A program made the position numbers and the translations under genes. From contig CAJXAS010000028.1 in NCBI GenBank assembly GCA_913050305.1, positions 1-12,692 on the forward strand: DNA of 12,692 nt, in the 5' to 3' direction. The stretch is from an uncultured Polaribacter sp. Its GTDB lineage: Bacteria > Bacteroidota > Bacteroidia > Flavobacteriales > Flavobacteriaceae. Each line of letters starts with the position of its first letter. Within the stretch, counting starts at the first letter, position 1. The notes under the pieces are model-generated. The model made no database searches and had not been told where the DNA came from. It saw nothing but the letters and a program-made list of their open reading frames with translations. Of this stretch, positions 7,192 to 12,692 are shown piece by piece.

Positions 7192-8520
7192 ATGTCTAAT
7201 ACTGCACCAAAATCATCCACAAAAAATAATACACTCGTACCAATACTTATTATAGCAGGTTTGTTCTTTATTTTTGGATTTGTTACCTGGATAAACGGTG
7301 CGCTAATTCCGTTTATGAAAACCATAAATGAACTTACAGATGCGCAGTCTTATTTAGTAGCATCAGCATCCTATATTTCTTTTGTTGTTATGGCTTTACC
7401 AGCTTCGTACATTATAAATAAAGTTGGGTACAAAAAAGGAATGTCTTTAGGGTTGATAATAATGGCGATAGGAGCTTTATTATTTATACCAGCTGCGAAT
7501 GCAAGAACTTATTGGATGTTTTTAACAGCTATCTTTATTCAAGGAGCAGGTATGACTTTGTTGCAAACTGCATCTAACCCCTATATAACTATCTTAGGAC
7601 CTATTGAGAGTGCTGCAAAACGTATTGCAATCATGGGAATTGCTAATAAAGTTGCTGGAGGTCTTGGATCTGTAATATTTGGGGCGATTTTATTATCTGG
7701 AATAGATGGTATTAAAGAAAAATTAAATATTGTTGATGAAGCAGAAAAAGAAAGTCTGTTAAACACGATGGCAGACAGTGTTATTACACCTTATATTGTA
7801 ATGGCAATTGTATTGTTTTTGTTGGGTCTTTTAATTAGAAAAGCTCCTTTACCTAATGTTGAAGCAGCACCTATTGAAGTTTCTGAATCTGGAGAAAAAG
7901 CAAAAATTAGTATTTTTCAGTTTCCACATTTATGGTTAGGTGTTTTAGCTTTGTTTTTATATGTAGGAGTAGAGGTTGTGGCTGGAGATACTATTATTTC
8001 TTACGGAATTTCTCTAAACATTCCGGTAGAGGATGCTAAGTTTTTTACACTGTTTACATTAATGGCAATGGTAGCAACATATGCTTTAGGTGTTTTCTTA
8101 ATACCTAAATATATCAGTCAATCTTTTGCTTTAAAGGTGAGTGCTATTTTAGGAATTATATTGTCTTTTTGTATTGTTTATACATCAGGGTTTACATCTG
8201 TACTTTTTGTAGCCGCTTTAGGTATTGCAAATGCATTGGTTTGGCCAGCAATATGGCCTTTGGCTTTAACAGGTTTAGGTAAGTTTACCAAAACAGCATC
8301 TGCATTGTTAATTATGGCAATTTCAGGTGGAGCAATTATTCCGCTTTTATATGGCGCTTTGGTTGATAACAAAAAAGAAGCATTAATAGCAACAGGAATA
8401 AATGAAGTGAGCGCATTAGCAGAAGCTGCTTCTTTTGGATATTGGATTTTATTACCTTGTTATATTGTTATTTTTTACTATGCTTTCTGGGGCCATAAAG
8501 TAGGTTTAAAAAAAGCTTAG
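7192..8520 (+). CDS. FucP/NagP-type major facilitator sugar permease
   Basis: This is an inner-membrane sugar:H+ symporter of the fucose/glucose/galactose (FGHS) branch of the major facilitator superfamily, which includes FucP, GluP and the GlcNAc permease NagP. The 442-residue length and about 12 membrane segments are normal for the family. Recognisable family segments are FGFVTWINGALIP (residues 28-40) in the first helix, the NKVGYKKG loop (76-83), and LQTASNPYITILGP (124-137). A short hydrophilic central loop (about 220-240) separates the two six-helix halves. The gene starts at ATG 7192 with its own promoter and is followed 4 nt later by the acyltransferase gene, so the two are almost certainly co-expressed. 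GlcNAc is the most likely substrate given nagB and the HGSNAT-like neighbour, but fucose, glucose or galactose permeases look very similar at this level. Confidence 0.9.
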   Translation: MSNTAPKSSTKNNTLVPILIIAGLFFIFGFVTWINGALIPFMKTINELTDAQSYLVASASYISFVVMALPASYIINKVGYKKGMSLGLIIMAIGALLFIPAANARTYWMFLTAIFIQGAGMTLLQTASNPYITILGPIESAAKRIAIMGIANKVAGGLGSVIFGAILLSGIDGIKEKLNIVDEAEKESLLNTMADSVITPYIVMAIVLFLLGLLIRKAPLPNVEAAPIEVSESGEKAKISIFQFPHLWLGVLALFLYVGVEVVAGDTIISYGISLNIPVEDAKFFTLFTLMAMVATYALGVFLIPKYISQSFALKVSAILGIILSFCIVYTSGFTSVLFVAALGIANALVWPAIWPLALTGLGKFTKTASALLIMAISGGAIIPLLYGALVDNKKEALIATGINEVSALAEAASFGYWILLPCYIVIFYYAFWGHKVGLKKA

Positions 8521-8524
8521 TTTT

Positions 8525-9613
8525 ATGTTAAAAAAAAGAATAGAATCTGTTGATGTTTTAAGAGGTTTTGTGATTGCAGCAATGATTTTGGTAAATACAC
8601 CAGGGAATTGGAGTACTATTTACCCCCCTTTATTACATGCAAAATGGCATGGTCTAACTCCTACCGATTTAATATTTCCATTCTTTTTATTTATTGTGGG
8701 TATCTCTATTTACTTTGCTTATAAGAATAGTGAAAACTCGATTATAACATACAAAAAAATAGCAATCAGAAGTTTAAAGCTTTTTGGTTTGGGCTTTTTT
8801 CTGAATTTATTTTTACCTTATTTTCCTTTTTTTAATGAATTTAAAACACTCAGATTCCCTGGTGTTTTACAAAGAATAGGAGTTGTATTTTTTGTTTCAT
8901 CTGTTTTATATTTAAACTTTAAATGGAAAACAATATTTACAATCGGAATAACTATTTTAATTGGGTATTGGGTATTGTTAGGTTTTATGCCTTTACCAGA
9001 TGGAACTTTACCTACTTTTGATAGGGCGCCTAATAATTGGTCAAACTATATAGATTTAAATATTTTAGGTAAACATATGTGGCAAGCAGATTATGACCCT
9101 GAAGGCTTATTAAGTACAATTCCCTCAATAGTTACTTGTATGTCTGGTGTGTTAATAGCTAAACATTTAGACCACTTTAAAAGCATTAAGTATTTAATTA
9201 TAATAGCATTTATTTCATTAGCTTCTGGTTATGGTTTTAATATTTGGTTCCCAATAAATAAAGCAATTTGGAGTAGTAGTTTTGTATTGGTAACTAGTGG
9301 TTGGGCAACTTTAATTCTTGCAGTAGTTTATTACTTAAAAGATATTAGACAACTTAAGTTTGGAAACATTTTTAAATATGTTGGTATGAATGCAATTACC
9401 ATTTATTTCTTGTCTAGTTTTATATCTAAAACAATGTACCTAACAAAAACAGGAGGTAACAATAATTTACATAGCTATATATACAATACTTTTTTTGTAC
9501 AATCTTTTCTTTCAGATAATTTTTCTTCTCTTTTATATGGGTTTGCTGTTGTTGCTTTTTACTTAAGTATTGGTTACATAATGTTTAGAAAAAAAATATT
9601 TATAAAGGTGTAA
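8525..9613 (+). CDS. HGSNAT/NagX-like multi-pass membrane acyltransferase (DUF5009/DUF1624 type)
   Basis: The protein resembles the catalytic part of heparan-alpha-glucosaminide N-acetyltransferase (HGSNAT), which carries acetyl groups across a membrane onto the amino group of terminal glucosamine, and the NagX proteins of bacterial GlcNAc gene clusters. The 362 residues include about ten hydrophobic segments. The N-terminal signature is SVDVLRGFVIAAMILVN (8-24), then HAKWHGLTPTDLIFPFF (38-54). His38 aligns by eye with the HGSNAT active-site His (HASWNG in human). Other conserved family segments are FPGVLQRIGV (111-120), DPEGLLSTIPSI (191-202), the NKAIWSSSFVLVTSGW block (245-260) and VGMNAITIYF (287-296). 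It begins 4 nt after the permease stop, implying coupled translation. Acetylation of glucosamine is inferred; other amino-sugar acyl transfer is possible. Its stop lies 7 nt from the convergent hydrolase stop. Confidence 0.85.
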   Translation: MLKKRIESVDVLRGFVIAAMILVNTPGNWSTIYPPLLHAKWHGLTPTDLIFPFFLFIVGISIYFAYKNSENSIITYKKIAIRSLKLFGLGFFLNLFLPYFPFFNEFKTLRFPGVLQRIGVVFFVSSVLYLNFKWKTIFTIGITILIGYWVLLGFMPLPDGTLPTFDRAPNNWSNYIDLNILGKHMWQADYDPEGLLSTIPSIVTCMSGVLIAKHLDHFKSIKYLIIIAFISLASGYGFNIWFPINKAIWSSSFVLVTSGWATLILAVVYYLKDIRQLKFGNIFKYVGMNAITIYFLSSFISKTMYLTKTGGNNNLHSYIYNTFFVQSFLSDNFSSLLYGFAVVAFYLSIGYIMFRKKIFIKV

Positions 9614-9620
9614 AACAGAG

Positions 9621-10406
9621 TTATACTGCCAAAGAATTTATAAACCCTATGGTATGATTGTTAAACCTTTCTGGTTGTTCTACGTTTACAACATGGCCAC
9701 AATTATCTATCACAAAAAGTGAAGCCGTAAGATGTTCTGTAACAATATTTTTTATGGAAGGTAAAAACAAATGATCTTCTGAGCCCATAATGTATAAGGT
9801 AGGAATTTGAATATCTTTTGTTCTAAAAAACCTTAATAATGGATTGATTTCTGATGTTAATTTAAACCAACGGATAAATTCTTTTTGGTATAGTTTCTTT
9901 GCTTCGTTTACAAATAACAATCTAGATTTCTTGTGATTTTTATTTGGCATAATAATAAATGCAAAGAGCTTATATAGCAACATGTAAGGAACCACCGATT
10001 TAAAAATATTACCAACTTTCATTAACACTTGAGAGCGAAAGTTCATCTTTATGATTGCACCACCCATAATCATACTCTTTACCAATTCTGGTCTTTTTTC
10101 AGCTAGATTTCTAATTAGAATTGTACCTAAAGAAATACCAATAAAATGCGATTTTTCTATTTTGAGAGCATCAATAACCTCTACAATATCTGAAGTAATA
10201 GAATCGAAGGTATACTTGGCCTTAAAAGTGTCTTTTAATTTTATTTGGCTATTTCCGTGTCCGCGTAAGTCTAAAATTAGTACGTTAAACTGTTTTTTAA
10301 AATCGCGCACTTGCTTAAACCAAATAGAACTGCTACCTCCTGCACCATGCACAAAAGTTACCCATTCTTTAGAAGTTGTATGCGGATATGAATAGTAATT
10401 TAACAA
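9621..10406 (-). CDS. Alpha/beta-fold hydrolase, substrate unknown
   Basis: This is a cytoplasmic serine hydrolase of the alpha/beta superfamily. The 261-residue protein has the oxyanion segment HGAGGSS (20-26), the strand-turn DLRGHG (46-51), the nucleophile elbow GISLG (90-94) with Ser92, a likely acid Asp211 in GSED, and the catalytic His238 in NCGHVVNVEQPE. A cap of about 70 residues (roughly 120-190) is basic and hydrophobic. The start is TTG at 10406: an in-frame TGA lies four codons upstream and no ATG occurs before the HGAGG core, so a non-ATG start is required. No signal peptide is seen. It lies downstream of brnQ on the same strand with a 102 nt gap and its own -7 element, and converges with the acyltransferase gene. 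The fold is certain; substrate (ester, lactone or other) cannot be told. Confidence 0.85.
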   Translation of the reverse strand: MLNYYSYPHTTSKEWVTFVHGAGGSSSIWFKQVRDFKKQFNVLILDLRGHGNSQIKLKDTFKAKYTFDSITSDIVEVIDALKIEKSHFIGISLGTILIRNLAEKRPELVKSMIMGGAIIKMNFRSQVLMKVGNIFKSVVPYMLLYKLFAFIIMPNKNHKKSRLLFVNEAKKLYQKEFIRWFKLTSEINPLLRFFRTKDIQIPTLYIMGSEDHLFLPSIKNIVTEHLTASLFVIDNCGHVVNVEQPERFNNHTIGFINSLAV

Positions 10407-10428
10407 TATTTTATTTCAAATTAAAGTA

Positions 10429-10436
10429 CAAAAATA
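10429..10436 (-). promoter_or_regulatory. -7 element for the alpha/beta hydrolase gene
   Basis: On the minus strand TATTTTTG (10436..10429) is a perfect TAnnTTTG element, 22 nt before the TTG start codon at 10406. This supports both a separate promoter and that start. No good TTG occurs 19-21 nt upstream; the nearest (TTGACA, 10453..10448) is too close, so the -33 box is weak or missing. Confidence 0.45.
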
Positions 10437-10466
10437 GCCTATTTATATGTCAATAGATAAGATAGT

Positions 10467-10480
10467 ACGTTTATTAACGT
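10467..10480. repeat. Short inverted repeat ACGTT-TATT-AACGT between brnQ and the hydrolase gene
   Basis: A perfect 5 bp inverted repeat with a 4 nt spacer lies in the 102 nt gap, about 30 nt upstream of the hydrolase -7 element. No T tract follows on the minus strand, so it is not a good brnQ terminator. It could be an operator or a chance repeat. Confidence 0.25.
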
Positions 10481-10508
10481 TTTAAAAATTACAATAAAAT
10501 TGAATTTA

Positions 10509-11780
10509 CTAGTGTTCTTTTTTTTGAACTAAATTTAATAGCACAAAAATTAACAAAGCAGGCAGCACCCAACCCAAACTGTTTTCTGCAAAAGGAATAA
10601 TACTTTTAATTCCGGTTAAATTTTCTCTAGGAATAATAAACCCAAGAAAATCTGTAATACTAAAAATGAAAGTTACTAAAACTACGCCTCTAAACACCAA
10701 TTTAGATGCATATTTTTCTGGCAGTATATTTAATAAAATAAGAATAATAGTTATTGGATATAAAAACATGAGTGCAGGCACTGCTAATGTAATTATAAAA
10801 TCTACTTGATAGCTACCCACAATAATTCCAAGGATAGAAGCTATTGCAGCCGTAATAATGTATACTTTTTTAGAATTATTAAAAACCCCTTTTATATAAT
10901 CTGCCGTTCCTGTTACAATACCAACCGCTGTGGTAAAGCAAGCCAACGCAACCAAAACACTTAAAAAAGTAGTTCCGAAATTACCCAAAGTTTGTGTGCT
11001 TAAACCTGCCAAAACCTCAGTTCTAGATGCATTTTCTGCAAATGTTGATGCATACAAAGCACCTCCTAAAATTAAACCCCCATAGATTAGTAGCAAACCC
11101 GTACCTGCTATAAAACCTGCTTTTCGAATTAAGGTTCTTTTTGCTTCAAAGGTAGTGTGACTGCTATAGTCTAAAGAAATAATAATTACGGCTCCTACAA
11201 CCACACCAGCAATGGCATCAAAGGTTTGATACCCTTCTAAAATACCATCTATAAAAGGATTTTCAAAACCAGATGCGCCTAAAATACCTGGAGAAGCAAA
11301 GAAAGAAATACCAATAATTACCAATAAAATAACCACAATTATAGGTGTTAAAAAGGTACCTATTAAACTAATAATTCTAGATCTATTTACTGCAAATAGA
11401 AATACCAATAGAAAATAAACAATACTTGTTAGAATTGGCGGCGTATCAAAAAATGGCTGAATTGCCATTTCATGCGTTACTGCAGCGGTTCTTGGAGACG
11501 GAATAGCTATGGCAATACTATAAATTAAGAAACAAAATAGCGTGCTAAAAGCAGGAGAAACCTTCTTCCCGAAATCATACAACGTTCCTTGTAGTTTTGC
11601 ATGTGCAAAAATTGCTAAAATAGGAATGGTAATTCCCGTAATAATGAATCCTAAAACTACAATCCACCAATCTGCGCCTGCTTTTACCCCTAAAGTTGGC
11701 GGTAAAATTAAATTTCCTGCTCCAAAAAAGAGTGAAAATAGTGCAAAACCGGCAATCCAAATTTCTTTTGTTTTGTTCAT
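10509..11780 (-). CDS. brnQ: Branched-chain amino acid:cation symporter BrnQ (LIVCS family)
   Basis: This inner-membrane carrier takes up leucine, isoleucine and valine with Na+ or H+. The 423-residue protein, about 12 membrane segments and standard length, starts at ATG 11780..11778 with MNKTKEIWIAGFALFSLFFG, immediately followed by the family signature GAGNLILPP (20-28). Other typical segments are IPSPRTAAVTHE (93-104), GFENPFIDGILEGYQTFDA (171-189) and the FTTAVGI block in a later helix. An upstream in-frame ATG at 11837 would add 19 polar residues, but it would overlap the divergent hydrolase gene and its promoter, so the start before the first membrane helix is preferred. It shares a 44 bp divergent region with the hydrolase gene on the plus strand. 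No link to the amino-sugar locus is evident. Confidence 0.93.
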   Translation of the reverse strand: MNKTKEIWIAGFALFSLFFGAGNLILPPTLGVKAGADWWIVVLGFIITGITIPILAIFAHAKLQGTLYDFGKKVSPAFSTLFCFLIYSIAIAIPSPRTAAVTHEMAIQPFFDTPPILTSIVYFLLVFLFAVNRSRIISLIGTFLTPIIVVILLVIIGISFFASPGILGASGFENPFIDGILEGYQTFDAIAGVVVGAVIIISLDYSSHTTFEAKRTLIRKAGFIAGTGLLLIYGGLILGGALYASTFAENASRTEVLAGLSTQTLGNFGTTFLSVLVALACFTTAVGIVTGTADYIKGVFNNSKKVYIITAAIASILGIIVGSYQVDFIITLAVPALMFLYPITIILILLNILPEKYASKLVFRGVVLVTFIFSITDFLGFIIPRENLTGIKSIIPFAENSLGWVLPALLIFVLLNLVQKKEH

Positions 11781-11788
11781 TGTAATTC

Positions 11789-11820
11789 TTGTCTTCGTGC
11801 CGGAAATATACATATTTTTG
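11789..11820 (+). promoter_or_regulatory. Promoter of the downstream alpha/beta hydrolase gene
   Basis: TTG (11789-11791), 21 nt, then TATTTTTG (11813-11820) is a full match to the Bacteroidota promoter consensus. The -7 element ends 4 nt before the ATG at 11825, so transcription would start at or next to the start codon, which suggests a leaderless mRNA. Confidence 0.55.
11803..11810 (-). promoter_or_regulatory. Possible brnQ -7 element
   Basis: TATATTTC (11810..11803) on the minus strand matches TAnnTTTG at all but the last position and lies 22 nt before the brnQ ATG. TTTG (11831..11828) is 17 nt upstream, a little short of the usual 19-21 nt. It abuts the -7 element of the divergent hydrolase gene, so the two promoters would overlap and compete. 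Confidence 0.35.
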
Positions 11821-11824
11821 TGTG

Positions 11825-12610
11825 ATGCAAAAATCATTAACTTTTAAAAATGCAAATATTTCTTTTTCTGATCAAGGAAAAGGAACTGCTGTTGTTTTAA
11901 TTCATGGGTTTTTAGAGAATGCTACTATGTGGAAAAACGTTGTACCCGAGATTTCTAAAAGAAACAGAGTAGTTACTATTGATTTGTTAGGGCATGGAAA
12001 AACAGATTGTTTAGGCTATATACATACCATGGAGTTGTTTGCAGCAACCATTGCAGCGGTTTTAAAAGCATTAAGAATTAGAAAATGTGTTTTAGTTGGG
12101 CATTCTTTGGGTGGTTATATTGCCTTGGCTTTTGCAGAAAAATATCCGCAGAAAGTAAAAGGGCTGTGTTTAATGAACGCTACATCTAATGAAGATACTT
12201 TAGAACGCAAAGCATTGCGTTTGCGTGCCAATAAAATGATTGCCAATAACTTTAGAAATATGGTGCGTATGTCTTTTACCAATTTGTTTGGCCCCAAAAG
12301 CAAAACTATTTTTAAGGAGGAAGTAGAATTAGCCGTTTTTGGAGCTTTACAAACACCCATGCAGGGTTATATTGCTGCGCAAGAGGGCATGGAAATGCGT
12401 GCAAACAGAAACCACGTTTTAACTGACAATAGTTTTAAGAAATTATTAATTATTGGCAAGAATGATCCTGTTTTAGATTTTGAAACTTCTTTAGACGAGG
12501 CTGAAAAAACGAACTCAGCAATTGTTGTTTTCCAAAACGGACACATGCCTCATATTGAAAATAAATTGGAATTAAATAATGCTTTGAAAGCATTTATGAA
12601 AATTTGTTAA
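11825..12610 (+). CDS. Alpha/beta-fold hydrolase (second), substrate unknown
   Basis: This is a predicted cytoplasmic serine hydrolase of the alpha/beta superfamily, 261 residues. The catalytic features are clear: oxyanion segment HGFLENATMW (27-36), DLLGHGKT (53-60), nucleophile elbow GHSLGG (92-97) with Ser94, acid Asp214 in GKNDPVL, and His240 in NGHMPHIE. The cap domain lies at about 120-195. The arrangement resembles MhpC/BioH-type esterases and C-C bond hydrolases, but the substrate cannot be assigned. A longer reading frame opens from TTG at 11789, but those 12 extra residues overlap the promoter and are not conserved-looking. ATG 11825 (MQKSLTFKNA) gives a normal N-terminal strand. 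It diverges from brnQ with only 44 bp between the starts. It is not obviously a recent duplicate of the hydrolase at 9621-10406; the two share motifs but little else by eye. Confidence 0.88.
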   Translation: MQKSLTFKNANISFSDQGKGTAVVLIHGFLENATMWKNVVPEISKRNRVVTIDLLGHGKTDCLGYIHTMELFAATIAAVLKALRIRKCVLVGHSLGGYIALAFAEKYPQKVKGLCLMNATSNEDTLERKALRLRANKMIANNFRNMVRMSFTNLFGPKSKTIFKEEVELAVFGALQTPMQGYIAAQEGMEMRANRNHVLTDNSFKKLLIIGKNDPVLDFETSLDEAEKTNSAIVVFQNGHMPHIENKLELNNALKAFMKIC

Positions 12611-12692
12611 AGGTGGCTTCATTCATAAAGAAGAGCTAATTTCAATTGATGCACTGTTTAATGGTGGTTGTTGGTTCTGATAATTTAAAAAC

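Noticed and set aside
7581..8372. Two minus-strand open frames inside the permease gene
   Set aside because: Antisense shadows of a membrane protein gene with no independent support.
10051..10395. Plus-strand open frame inside the first alpha/beta hydrolase gene
   Set aside because: Antisense shadow; the hydrolase motifs on the other strand explain the sequence.
11781..11837. Longer N-terminus for BrnQ starting at 11837
   Set aside because: It would add a polar 19-residue leader before the first membrane helix and overlap the divergent gene's promoter and start; ATG 11780 fits the family.
11542..11847. Open frames on both strands over the 5' part of brnQ
   Set aside because: Out-of-frame readings of the brnQ coding sequence and its promoter region.
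12115..12360. Minus-strand open frame inside the second alpha/beta hydrolase gene
   Set aside because: Antisense shadow with no features of its own.
12611..12692. Possible C-terminal tail of a minus-strand gene entering from the right edge
   Set aside because: Two frames stay open from the edge (stops at 12644..12642 and 12625..12623), giving 16 or 22 residues. Neither is recognisable, and such lengths are expected by chance. No terminator hairpin was found here either.

Overview
The window is AT-rich DNA from a member of the Bacteroidota, most likely a marine-type Flavobacteriaceae (Polaribacter/Tenacibaculum-like). That is an inference from the SusC/SusD pair, Bacteroidota-style promoters (TTG/TTTG, about 20 nt, TAnnTTTG), the lack of Shine-Dalgarno sequences and the protein style. 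No rRNA, tRNA, CRISPR array, insertion sequence or prophage gene was seen.

Left two thirds (1-9613): an amino-sugar uptake and catabolism locus, probably for N-acetylglucosamine or chitin oligosaccharides, in two divergent arms. The leftward arm is susC-like (2052-5063) followed 11 nt later by a susD-like lipoprotein gene (454-2040), then a strong intrinsic terminator (389-426), then the first 96 codons of nagB, glucosamine-6-phosphate deaminase, which runs off the left edge. The rightward arm is a LytS-type membrane histidine kinase (5271-6314), a LytTR response regulator (6332-7042), a FucP/NagP-type sugar permease (7192-8520) and, 4 nt later, a multi-pass acyltransferase of the HGSNAT/NagX type (8525-9613). 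The working model: SusCD brings oligosaccharide across the outer membrane, the permease takes the amino sugar across the inner membrane, NagB feeds it to glycolysis, and the LytS/LytTR pair controls transcription. The substrate is inferred from nagB and the HGSNAT-like gene. No glycoside hydrolase, deacetylase (nagA) or sugar kinase lies in the window, so those steps must be encoded elsewhere, perhaps beyond the left edge.

Right third (9621-12610): ordinary housekeeping-type genes with no evident tie to the locus. They are an alpha/beta hydrolase (9621-10406, minus), a BrnQ branched-chain amino acid symporter (10509-11780, minus) and a second alpha/beta hydrolase (11825-12610, plus). The last two share a 44 bp divergent promoter region, and the second hydrolase may be translated from a leaderless mRNA. 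The final 82 bases hold no gene that can be supported.

The points most worth following are the LytS/LytTR control of a SusCD locus by a kinase with almost no extracytoplasmic domain, the permease/acyltransferase pair, and an inverted repeat between the promoter elements of the permease gene whose core recurs in the susC-lytS intergenic region. Nothing here is a clearly undescribed system. It looks like a compact variant of known flavobacterial chitin/GlcNAc loci.
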